Under the pieces are notes generated by a model. That model did not search any database. It was not told where the DNA came from and worked only from the letters and a program-made list of their open reading frames with translations. Below, in pieces: positions 54,599-62,812 of a stretch of DNA of 64,000 nt (position 1 is the stretch's first letter; each line of letters opens with the position of its first letter). The stretch is taken from assembly GCF_000376825.1 (NCBI RefSeq), contig NZ_AQXW01000004.1, forward strand, positions 62,001 to 126,000, given 5' to 3'. This DNA is from Demetria terragena DSM 11295 (GTDB lineage: Bacteria; Actinomycetota; Actinomycetes; Actinomycetales; Dermatophilaceae). The position numbers were made by a program, and so were the translations under genes.

Positions 54599-55351
54599 TC
54601 AGTCCGAACCGCGAGTACCCAGCAACTGCTCCGCGGCGGCCAGCGATCCTGGGGTGCCCACATCCAGGAAGGTGCAGTCCTGACGGAATGCGCCAATACG
54701 TATTCCGCGGGCGAGGGCGGCAGGAAGCACGTCTCGTTCCCATGAGACGTGGCCGACGCGCGACGTCGTGTCCAGCAGGGCTGGATCAAAGACGTATGTC
54801 CCCGCATTGACCACACCGGACCGTGCATCTGCTGGGCGGTCTGGCTTCTCCTCGAACCGAGAAATGAATCCAGCCTGGTCGACCATGACCGCACCGTATT
54901 GGCGTACATCTGGGACGGAACGCACGTGCAAGGTGGCGAGCGCACCCGCTGCGCGGTCGACCGCGTAGGCGGCCAGGTGTTCGTGAAGATCGTGCGTCGA
55001 GATGAGGTCACCGTTGACCGCCAGGACGACATCGCCAGATACCAGACCGAGCTCATCGATCGCTGCGGCGAGGGCGCCGCCGGTGCCCTTTGGCTGAGTC
55101 TCACGCACGTACTCCAACGAGAGGCCGTAATCCGTCCCCCGGCCAAGCACGGCGGGAAACAGTTCGGCGCGGTAACCCGTGGAGATCGCGACCTGGCTGA
55201 TGCCCGCAGCCCACAGTCGGCGTAACTGGTGCGCGATCAGCGGCTCTCCAGCAACCATGAGCAAGGGCTTGGGTCGGTCGTCGGTCAGCGAGCCCATGCG
55301 GGTGCCGCGTCCACCAGCAAGCACAATCGCCCATCGGTCGCGTTCAGTCAC
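54599..55351 (-). CDS. Sugar-phosphate nucleotidyltransferase
   Basis: A 250-residue NTP_transferase that activates a sugar 1-phosphate. It opens with IVLAGGRGTRMGSLTDDRPKPLL (nucleotide-binding signature), then PKGTGGALAAAID, VNGDL and FEEKP. The form resembles mannose- or heptose-1-phosphate guanylyltransferase-like enzymes; the exact sugar is not predictable. GTG 55351 overlaps the stop of the upstream acyltransferase gene (GTGA), so the two act in one unit, presumably for a surface glycan. Confidence 0.88.
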   Translation of the reverse strand: MTERDRWAIVLAGGRGTRMGSLTDDRPKPLLMVAGEPLIAHQLRRLWAAGISQVAISTGYRAELFPAVLGRGTDYGLSLEYVRETQPKGTGGALAAAIDELGLVSGDVVLAVNGDLISTHDLHEHLAAYAVDRAAGALATLHVRSVPDVRQYGAVMVDQAGFISRFEEKPDRPADARSGVVNAGTYVFDPALLDTTSRVGHVSWERDVLPAALARGIRIGAFRQDCTFLDVGTPGSLAAAEQLLGTRGSD

Positions 55352-57282
55352 GACGGCTTCTCCAGGATGTCCTTAACCTGTGGGGCGAACCAGTCCCACA
55401 CGATCGGTCCTGACTGTTTGGTGAAGTGCATTCCGTCGGAGTAGAGCGGTACGTCGTTGACTGTGTCGTGGTAGCCGCCCGGACACACCGCTGCATTGAG
55501 ATCGATGATGGGAGTGTTGGTGTTGCGTGCCCAGGACTTCGTGATCCGGTTAATCCGCGCAGTGTCGGCGCTGGAGTTGAACCGCGGTACAAGCGGGTCG
55601 ACACCAAAATCGGCCAGGCGATGGCAGGTGGGCGTGACGACAGCGAGGTGATCGATGCCCGCTCGGGCTGCGCTTCGACGCAACCAGTCCAGGGATCTGA
55701 AGATGAAGGCGTCATGTTCGGGAGTGCCAAAGCGGGCCACCTTGCCGTCAATCCGATGATCGGCAACGAGGGTATGCGGCACGAAAAAGACCAGGACGTC
55801 GGCTTGGGAGTTCTTGAGTTGCTGCGGCCACGCCCGTCGCCAGTCCTGGCACGCTTTCGTGCGGCGCGGTGTTTTTCCATCGACTGTGACGTCCCCGTCG
55901 AAGGGATCGCATCCGTAGTTAGTCACGGTGCGCACGTCCAGATCGGGGTAACGGTTGGCCTCGAGCGTTTTGCCGAGACTTTCAGGCACCGAGTTCCCGG
56001 CGAGCGCCACCACGTGTTCTTGTTGCCCAACGGTGTATTGGGCTGGGACCAACTCGACGTTGCGCCTCTCCCCGGGTTCGACGGTGGGCAAGGCGCGGGC
56101 GGTCATGGGCAAGCCGAGCGCGCCGATCGCCAGCGCTGGGATCGCCACACCCGTGATCGCCCGGCTGAGTCGGCGGCGACGCGGTATGAGGGCGCCGAAG
56201 CCTTCGCGCCGGATCGGCAACTCGATGTAGCGATAGGTCAACCAGGCCAAACTGACCGTGAGGGACAGACGCAGCATCGCCAGGCCAAAGCCAGCAAAGC
56301 CCACCAGGTCAGGACTCAAAAACACGATGATGGGCCAGTGCCACAGGTATATCGGATAGCTGATGAGGCCGATCCACACCAGCGGTTTCCAGGAGAGCGC
56401 ACGTTGGAAGTGGGACTCGCGCGCGCTCACCGCAGCAAGGATGGGAAGAACGGTGATCAGCGAGAGGACCAGCAGGCCACCCTGGAAGACCGCCGCGGCC
56501 GACTCGGATAGCACAGCGGCGCTGAACAGCACGATGGCGAGGGCGGGCCAGGCGAGGTAACCGCTCATCCGTTGAATCCCCAGGTGTGTGCGCTTGCGGC
56601 GGAACAGACTCGTTCCCCACAAGGCGGCAGCGCTGGCGCCGATGAGTAATTCGAAGATGCGGGTATCGGTGCCGTAGTACACCCGGCTCGGCTCTGTCCC
56701 GGGCTGATAGAGGTGAGCCATCCACCAGGCCGAGACCAGCGCGAGCGCGAATAGGGTGCCTGCAAGCGCGCGCCGCGACCGCAGGACCATGCCGAGTCCG
56801 ATCAGCACCAACGGGAATACCAGATAGAACTGCTCCTCGATGGCGAGCGACCAGGTATGCCGTACCGGGGACGGCAGTGCGATCGTGCCGAAGTACGCCT
56901 CGTCGCCCAAGAGGAAGCGCCAATTCGCGACGTAGGCGATTGCAGAGAGCACGTCTTTGCCGATGTCCTGGAGACGGCCCTGGGGTGCGAAGAGGGCCGA
57001 GGCTACGACGACGGTTAGCAGCATCGTCATGAGCGCGGGAAGAAGTCGCCGTGCGCGGCCCAACCAGAAGGCCATCACGTTGATGGAGCCCCAGACTCGC
57101 CGCTCGGCCAGGAGGAGCGAGGTGATCAAGAACCCGGACAACACGAAGAACAGGTCAACCCCGAGCCAACCGCCAGGAAGGAGCGAGGGATTGAGGTGAA
57201 ACATCACGACCAAGATGACGGCGACAGCCCGCAGTCCATCCAGCGCTGGGCGGTGAGGCAGCAGTCGTCGCTGGTCAGTCAA
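55348..57282 (-). CDS. AT3-family acyltransferase with SGNH domain (1)
   Basis: A 644-residue OafA/YrhL-type protein: about ten membrane helices of the acyltransferase-3 domain (RPALDGLRAVAVILVVMFHL, FFVLSGFLITSLLLAERR, HTWSLAIEEQFYLVFPLVL), then an extracytoplasmic SGNH hydrolase-like domain from about residue 415. Its block I reads AGNS with Asn430 instead of the usual GDS Asp; the nucleophile Ser431 and the late D-x-x-H (DGMHF) are kept. Such proteins O-acylate cell-surface polysaccharides. The TTG start is supported by AAGGA 7 bases upstream. Confidence 0.9.
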   Translation of the reverse strand: MTDQRRLLPHRPALDGLRAVAVILVVMFHLNPSLLPGGWLGVDLFFVLSGFLITSLLLAERRVWGSINVMAFWLGRARRLLPALMTMLLTVVVASALFAPQGRLQDIGKDVLSAIAYVANWRFLLGDEAYFGTIALPSPVRHTWSLAIEEQFYLVFPLVLIGLGMVLRSRRALAGTLFALALVSAWWMAHLYQPGTEPSRVYYGTDTRIFELLIGASAAALWGTSLFRRKRTHLGIQRMSGYLAWPALAIVLFSAAVLSESAAAVFQGGLLVLSLITVLPILAAVSARESHFQRALSWKPLVWIGLISYPIYLWHWPIIVFLSPDLVGFAGFGLAMLRLSLTVSLAWLTYRYIELPIRREGFGALIPRRRRLSRAITGVAIPALAIGALGLPMTARALPTVEPGERRNVELVPAQYTVGQQEHVVALAGNSVPESLGKTLEANRYPDLDVRTVTNYGCDPFDGDVTVDGKTPRRTKACQDWRRAWPQQLKNSQADVLVFFVPHTLVADHRIDGKVARFGTPEHDAFIFRSLDWLRRSAARAGIDHLAVVTPTCHRLADFGVDPLVPRFNSSADTARINRITKSWARNTNTPIIDLNAAVCPGGYHDTVNDVPLYSDGMHFTKQSGPIVWDWFAPQVKDILEKPS

Positions 57283-57350
57283 GGGGGAGTCCTTCCGGGC
57301 GTGGCCCTGTCGATCCTACTGTCCCGTAGCCATCTCCTGCCGTACGTCGC

Positions 57351-57356
57351 TACCAT
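57351..57356 (+). promoter_or_regulatory. -10 hexamer before the acidic membrane-protein gene
   Basis: TACCAT, seven bases, then ATG 57364, consistent with a leaderless transcript; no -35 is recognised. Confidence 0.4.
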
Positions 57357-57363
57357 TCCCCTC

Positions 57364-57909
57364 ATGTCGAATCCGGTGGCCTCTCGTACGGTCCATAGTC
57401 CACGCACAGGTACCAAAGTCGCAGTCCTCGTGGGACTGGTGTTTCTCGTGCTTGCTGCCTACTGGTACTGGGTGCCGGTGACCTTCCTCAGCAACAACGG
57501 TCAGATCTTTGGATGCGGCTCGGCCGCCAGTCCGCCTACGGAGAAGTTCCCGCAGAACGTCTGCCGGGAACTCCCGAGCACCTATGAAAAGCGCGCACTG
57601 TTTAGTGCGCTGGCCGGAGTGGCCGTGGCGTTGGTGGGTGCGGCGCTGTTTGGGTTCGATCGCCGCGAGGAAGAACTCGACGCTGACGACGACGATGATG
57701 ACGATGACGACCGTCCCGCGCGGTCCAAGAGCCAGGCCCGACGGCGTTCGGCCAAGGGCACGCGTCGCCCGGTCCGGGCCGATGATGATGACTGGGACGA
57801 CGAGGATGACTGGGACGACGAGGACGCTGACGACACCAGCGTCAAGACCGAGCGCGGTCCTCGGCGCCAGGGAACGTCAGGGTCTAAGCCCCGCCGTACC
57901 GAGCGCTAG
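57364..57909 (+). CDS. Two-helix membrane protein with acidic tail
   Basis: A 181-residue protein with one membrane helix at about residues 18-36 (VAVLVGLVFLVLAAYWYW), an extracellular loop with two cysteines (IFGCGSA, NVCREL) that may form a disulphide, a second helix at about 78-96, and a charged cytoplasmic tail. The tail alternates a long Asp run, an Arg/Lys-rich block and DDDDWDDEDDWDDED. No family is recognised. It is followed after 5 bases by an acyltransferase gene and probably co-transcribed with it. Confidence 0.75.
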   Translation: MSNPVASRTVHSPRTGTKVAVLVGLVFLVLAAYWYWVPVTFLSNNGQIFGCGSAASPPTEKFPQNVCRELPSTYEKRALFSALAGVAVALVGAALFGFDRREEELDADDDDDDDDDRPARSKSQARRRSAKGTRRPVRADDDDWDDEDDWDDEDADDTSVKTERGPRRQGTSGSKPRRTER

Positions 57910-57914
57910 TCCGC

Positions 57915-59918
57915 GTGGCTGAGGGCGTCCGCCTCCGGCGGGCAACACGCTCGCTGAAGGCGCTGGTCAGCACCGACCTCGACTCTCAGCCCCGCGGTTA
58001 TCGGCCGCCCTTGGATGGATTCCGGGGTCTCTTCGTTGTTCTCGTCCTGGCCTATCACTTCGGCGCGACCGGGCTCGCCGGTGGTTGGATTGGGCTCAAC
58101 CATTTCTTCGTGTTCTCCGGGTTCTTGATCGCCACCCTGCTGATCAAGCAAGTGCAGCGCAGCGGATGGATCGACGCCTGGACCTTCTACATGAGGCGTG
58201 CGCGTCGCCTACTCCCACCGCTGGTGGTGCTCGTAGGCGCCGTGCTGATCTACCTCGTCGTCGCCTCACCGCCTGATCGGCGACAGACCGCTGGCGATGC
58301 GGGCGCCTCCTTGACCTTTTGGCTGAACTGGAGACTGATCGCCCGAGACGATCAGTACTTTGATCTCTATCAGACGCCGTCGCCACTGCGACACGTGTGG
58401 ACGCTCGCTGTGGAGGAGCAGTTCTATCTGCTGATTCCGTGGCTGTTGATCGGGGTCTATCTGCTCCTTCGTCGGCGGTGGATGCGCGTCGCTCTTGTCG
58501 CGGGGCTTGCCCTGGGGGCAGCGGCCTGGAGCACCTGGCTGACTGGACCTGGGGGCGCAACGACGAGCCGGATCTATTACGGCACTGACGTTCGGATGCA
58601 GGCCATCCTCGTGGGAGTCGCTTTCGCCGTCGCGATGACGCCCGGTCCGGGTGGGAAACGGCTGCGGTTGTCCCTCCCCGCGACGGCAGTCGTCGGCTGG
58701 GTCGGTGCTGTGGTGTCCATCGCCGCCTTCTTTGTTCTGGACGAATCCAGCATGGACCTGTTTGGCAACGGCGGTGTCCTGCTGTTCGCCATCCTTGCCG
58801 GTGGCATGGGAGTGTCGGCGTTTGACCAGCGCGATCTGCTGTTGAACCGGATCTTCAGCTGGGGCCCGATCGTCCACCTCGGTCAGATTTCTTACGGGCT
58901 GTACCTCTATCACTGGCCGATCGAGTGGTGGCTACCGATGGATGGGGCGCCGACCTGGTTAGCCGGGTTGGCGAAGTTCGCCGTCTGTTGGACGTGCGCG
59001 GTGCTGTCCTATCGATTCCTGGAACTCCCGGTGCTGCAGCACGGGATGCGAGGTCTGTTGCCGGTTGGTCGGGGCATCTCCTTCATCGGTCCAGGGATCG
59101 TCGCGGGGATGACGGCGCTATGCCTGGCGATGGTGCAGGCCATGCCGAGCGCACGCGAAGCGGTCGGGGACGGTCGGCCCCTCGTGGCGGGGGTGTCCTA
59201 TCAACGGCCAGCGCAGGACGTACGTATCGCGGTCGTGGGCGATTCGGTGCCGACGTCGCTCCAAGAGGGCTTTGAGCAATCCCGTTACCCCGGAGCGACG
59301 GTGCTTCGCCACGCGGATTACGGGGGCTGTAACCCGATTCCGTTGACGCTGGACGTGGGTGGTGATGCGGTGCCGGAAGATCAGGGTTGCGATGAATGGC
59401 GTCAACGATGGCCGCGCGAGGTCAGGAAGGACCGCGCCGATGTGCTCCTGGCGCCTGCCGGCCTGGGCTTCACCTTGCCCATCCGTGAAGGTGGTCGACT
59501 GGTTGAACCACGCTCGGCGACCGCAGAACGACTGATCCGCTCCGCTTTGGCCGCACAGTTGCGTCAGTTCGAGCAATCCGGTGCCACTCAACTGCAGGTC
59601 GTGAACGTGCCTTGCCGCGTTTTGCGTCCGGCAGTCCTGGGCAAGCGCACTCGGGAAGCGCTGGGGGAGCGCTCCTACGAAATCGATCCGACGTGGGTGA
59701 ACTCGGTCATCGCCGACTGGGGTGCACGCCACCGCGCGCAGGGCGTGGAGATTATCGATCTCAACAAGGCGCTCTGCGGCAACGGTTTTCGGGGCGACAT
59801 CAACGGAGTTCGGATGTATACCGACGGGGTGCATTTCAGTGAGCCGGGCGCCGCCCTGACCTGGACCTGGTTGATGCCGACCAGCGTTCGAGTGTGGGAG
59901 CAGCGTGGTGGACGTTAG
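57915..59918 (+). CDS. AT3-family acyltransferase with SGNH domain (2)
   Basis: A 667-residue relative of the other two acyltransferases. Membrane part: RPPLDGFRGLFVVLVLAYHFGATGL, FFVFSGFLIATLLI, RRARRLLPPLVVL, HVWTLAVEEQFYLLIPW. The C-terminal SGNH domain (from about 430) has an intact block I VVGDSVPTSL and the catalytic DGVHF. A hydrophilic N-terminal stretch of about 30 residues precedes the first helix. The GTG start lies 5 bases after the acidic protein gene. Its TAG stop overlaps the opposing gene's stop. Confidence 0.9.
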   Translation: MAEGVRLRRATRSLKALVSTDLDSQPRGYRPPLDGFRGLFVVLVLAYHFGATGLAGGWIGLNHFFVFSGFLIATLLIKQVQRSGWIDAWTFYMRRARRLLPPLVVLVGAVLIYLVVASPPDRRQTAGDAGASLTFWLNWRLIARDDQYFDLYQTPSPLRHVWTLAVEEQFYLLIPWLLIGVYLLLRRRWMRVALVAGLALGAAAWSTWLTGPGGATTSRIYYGTDVRMQAILVGVAFAVAMTPGPGGKRLRLSLPATAVVGWVGAVVSIAAFFVLDESSMDLFGNGGVLLFAILAGGMGVSAFDQRDLLLNRIFSWGPIVHLGQISYGLYLYHWPIEWWLPMDGAPTWLAGLAKFAVCWTCAVLSYRFLELPVLQHGMRGLLPVGRGISFIGPGIVAGMTALCLAMVQAMPSAREAVGDGRPLVAGVSYQRPAQDVRIAVVGDSVPTSLQEGFEQSRYPGATVLRHADYGGCNPIPLTLDVGGDAVPEDQGCDEWRQRWPREVRKDRADVLLAPAGLGFTLPIREGGRLVEPRSATAERLIRSALAAQLRQFEQSGATQLQVVNVPCRVLRPAVLGKRTREALGERSYEIDPTWVNSVIADWGARHRAQGVEIIDLNKALCGNGFRGDINGVRMYTDGVHFSEPGAALTWTWLMPTSVRVWEQRGGR

Positions 59919-61870
59919 CGGGACTGCCAGTTGGTGCTGACCTGTCCGAGGAGCCAACGCACCATCATGGGCGTCGCCTCGGGCGAGTAGTGCAGGGTGT
60001 CGTTGAAGAGCGGGATGTCGTTCTTGGTCGGCACGTAGTTGCCCTCCTCGCAGGAGGCCGAGTGCAGGTCAATGAGTTTGGCATCAGGAGTGTCCTTCAC
60101 CCAGGACTCCAGCACCCGATTGATCTTGGTTGGCTGCTCGAACTCCTCGATGTAGCCCGGCGTTCTCTTCTGGATGCGCTGGTATAGGTCGGAGAATCGA
60201 TCTTGGCCGAACTCGCGGCAGGGCACGTTCACGAGGTTGATCTGCTCGACGCCAGCTCGGCGGGCCCGCGTGGCGATCCGGGTCAAACTGCTGGTCAATA
60301 GTTGGTCGAATTCGGGATCTCCGATGGACTTTGTCTGTCCGTCCGTCATCACGTGTGGGGCGGCCAGGACCGGGGAGCCAAAAACCAACAGGGTTGAGGT
60401 CTGGCTCTCTTTCAACCTCTGTGGCCAGTCGCCCAAGCAGACAGCGTGCTGGTCTTTGGTTCCGTAGACGCTCACCATTGGTCGATCAATGAGGTCGCAG
60501 CCTTCGCGAGCCAAATTGACCGGCTGGATGCCAGGAAACTGCCGAGTCGGGAACCTCTCCATCAAGTACCAGGGAAGCGAGTCACCCAGGACTGCGAAGG
60601 AGTCGGGCTCCCCGGCCTGATAGCCCGGCTGATCTGAAACCAGTTTGGGTGGCAGCGATGCGCTCGAACTGGCTGTGACCTGAGCGTTCGTTGGGGTCGG
60701 GAGCAGCACCGTGGAACTGATCAGCGTGAGGCAGACGGCAGGCACCACCACCGCGACAACTGGCCGTCGCAGTCGGGGAAGAAGCCCTCGTACGCCGTGG
60801 CGTAGGACCGGCTCCTCGATGAACCGATAACTGACGTAAGCCATTCCGGTCGTGATGGCGAACGCTAGGAGCCCGGTGACGAGAGGTGAACCGATCCCGC
60901 CGTTGGCACCCAGCCACAAGATCACGGGCCAATGCCAGAGGTAGAGCCCGTACGACAACTTGCCGAACTGTGCCGCGATTGGCCAGTCGAAGACGCGCGT
61001 CAGCGGTGTCCGCTGGGCGCCGCTCAAGGCAGCGACCAGGACGGCGGCCGCGACCGAACTGACAACGACGCCGCCTTTCTCCCACATCCACGGCGAGTAA
61101 GCCTCGACCGTGAGGAACATCCAGATCAGGACCGCGGCGGACGCCCACCCGGCAATTTGGAGGCTCGGACGGGACGCGACTGCGGGCACTCCCTGACGTC
61201 GCCGCCATCCGAGAGCAACGCCCAAGGCCGCTCCGATGAGCAATGACGACACCCGAGTGTCGGTGCCGTAGTAGAGCCGACCGAAGTTGTCGGTCACCGA
61301 TCCTGCGACGTGCGCAGTCCACGCGGTGGCGGCTATCGCTGCACCGATCAGGAATACGACCCGATGCGAACGCCGGCGAAGGAGGTAGAGCCCTAGCACG
61401 ACGGCGGGCAGCAGGACGTAGAACTGCTCCTCGATCGACAGAGTCCAGGCATGGCGCAGCGGGGAGGCGAGCAGGCGATCACCGAAGTAGAGGTCCTCCT
61501 GCGCAATCAAATTCCAGTTCGTGACGAAGCCGAGGGTGGTGAGGATGTCACCGCCGAAGCGATGACGTTGCTGCTCTGGTGCGAAGAAAACGCAGTAGGC
61601 GGTGATGACCGAGAGAAATGCGAAGAGGCCCGGCAGCAGTCGTCGGCCACGCTTCTTGTAAAACTCCCAGGCGCTGATGGAGCCCCACTGCTCTCGTTCC
61701 TCGACCAACAGCCGAGTGAGGAGGAACCCGGACAGGACAAAGAAGCAGTTGATCCCGATCCACATGCCCTCCAGCGCGGTCGCGCCGAAGTGGTAGGCCA
61801 TGAATGCCGCCATCAAGATGCCGCGCAGCCCATCCAGGCCTGGGGCATACGGATAGTGCGTCTTCGGCAC
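59915..61870 (-). CDS. AT3-family acyltransferase with SGNH domain (3)
   Basis: A 651-residue acyltransferase: APGLDGLRGILMAAFMAYHFGATAL, FFVLSGFLLTRLLVEEREQW, KKRGRRLLPGLFAF, HAWTLSIEEQFYVLLPAVVLG, with the SGNH domain from about residue 415 showing VLGDSLPWYL and the late D-x-x-H in NDTLHY. It is closer in its opening residues to copy 2 than to copy 1. The GTG start has GAAGGA 9 bases upstream. Its TAA and the TAG of copy 2 share the four bases TTAG. Confidence 0.9.
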   Translation of the reverse strand: MPKTHYPYAPGLDGLRGILMAAFMAYHFGATALEGMWIGINCFFVLSGFLLTRLLVEEREQWGSISAWEFYKKRGRRLLPGLFAFLSVITAYCVFFAPEQQRHRFGGDILTTLGFVTNWNLIAQEDLYFGDRLLASPLRHAWTLSIEEQFYVLLPAVVLGLYLLRRRSHRVVFLIGAAIAATAWTAHVAGSVTDNFGRLYYGTDTRVSSLLIGAALGVALGWRRRQGVPAVASRPSLQIAGWASAAVLIWMFLTVEAYSPWMWEKGGVVVSSVAAAVLVAALSGAQRTPLTRVFDWPIAAQFGKLSYGLYLWHWPVILWLGANGGIGSPLVTGLLAFAITTGMAYVSYRFIEEPVLRHGVRGLLPRLRRPVVAVVVPAVCLTLISSTVLLPTPTNAQVTASSSASLPPKLVSDQPGYQAGEPDSFAVLGDSLPWYLMERFPTRQFPGIQPVNLAREGCDLIDRPMVSVYGTKDQHAVCLGDWPQRLKESQTSTLLVFGSPVLAAPHVMTDGQTKSIGDPEFDQLLTSSLTRIATRARRAGVEQINLVNVPCREFGQDRFSDLYQRIQKRTPGYIEEFEQPTKINRVLESWVKDTPDAKLIDLHSASCEEGNYVPTKNDIPLFNDTLHYSPEATPMMVRWLLGQVSTNWQSR

Positions 61871-61978
61871 GAGAGCGGATCCTTCGATCTCAGCGGGGTC
61901 GGTGACAGGGCTAACTTACGGGTCGGTACGGTCACCTGGTCTCAGGCTATGACGGCCTGTTGTCAAACGGAGGCTCGA

Positions 61979-62812
61979 ATGGACACCACGACGTTCTTGT
62001 CGCGCTCGGCAGACCTGTTTGTCGCCGACGGTGCGACGACAACCCCCCGCGACCCCTACTGGCAGCAGATCGCGGACTCGGTGAGCGGCTACACCTCGGC
62101 CCACGAACTCGCGGTGCTCGGCCTCGCGGCTGGTCTGCTGCCGGAGTCGGAGTGCTACGTCGAGGTCGGAACATTCAAGGGGCGGTCCATCTGCGCGGCG
62201 GTGCGTGACGCAGCGGGCCAACAACTCTATGCGATCGAGAACTTCCTGGAGTTTGGCATGACGGGGCAGGAGGCGCGCGCCGAGCTCGAACACAACCTGG
62301 CCACCTATGCCGCCGATGCCAATGTGGTGTTGCGCGAGGGTGATTTCTTTGAGATCGCGCGCGGCACAAAGCCTTTCGATCAACCCGTCGGTGTCTATTT
62401 CTACGACGGGGAACACACCTTGTTGGCGCACTACCTCGCGCTGGCTGCCATCGAGCCGTTCCTCGCCGACGAGGCGCTCGTCCTGATTGACGACGCGACC
62501 TGGCCGGTGGTGCAGCGAGCGCACCGGTGGTTCCTGCGTAGCCATCCAGGGTGGTCGATCGAGGCGTGCTGGGATGCCACCGAGCCGGATGATCCGCAAT
62601 GGGCTAATGGCTTGCACGCCTTGGTATTTCGCCGGGCGCGCCCATCACGGCTCTCCCGTCGCGACGCGTTGTTGTTGCGCTACCAGGCCACCGGGCAGGC
62701 CACGGTCAATAGCGCAGCGTGGGCTGTCGCTGACCGATTCCCCCGAATCACCAAGGCCGTCGCAGGCGCGGTCCTGTCGCGCTCACGCACGATCGGTGGT
62801 GACCGCACCTGA
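61979..62812 (+). CDS. Class I SAM-dependent methyltransferase
   Basis: A 277-residue protein with a Rossmann-type methyltransferase core: motif I is CYVEVGTFKGRSICAAV, followed by LYAIENFLEFG, VVLREGDFFE, VYFYDGEHTLLAHYLAL and LVLIDDATWP, the pattern of Methyltransf_24 proteins. A basic C-terminal tail ends the protein. It may modify a sugar of the local surface glycan, which is only contextual. ATG 61979 has GGAGG 5 bases upstream; the longer frame to 61451 is an antisense shadow of acyltransferase 3. It overlaps the flippase gene by 30 bases at its end. Confidence 0.85.
   Translation: MDTTTFLSRSADLFVADGATTTPRDPYWQQIADSVSGYTSAHELAVLGLAAGLLPESECYVEVGTFKGRSICAAVRDAAGQQLYAIENFLEFGMTGQEARAELEHNLATYAADANVVLREGDFFEIARGTKPFDQPVGVYFYDGEHTLLAHYLALAAIEPFLADEALVLIDDATWPVVQRAHRWFLRSHPGWSIEACWDATEPDDPQWANGLHALVFRRARPSRLSRRDALLLRYQATGQATVNSAAWAVADRFPRITKAVAGAVLSRSRTIGGDRT

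Noticed and set aside
61451-61978. N-terminal extension of the methyltransferase frame.
   Set aside because: It is antisense to acyltransferase 3, and a good ribosome site supports ATG 61979.
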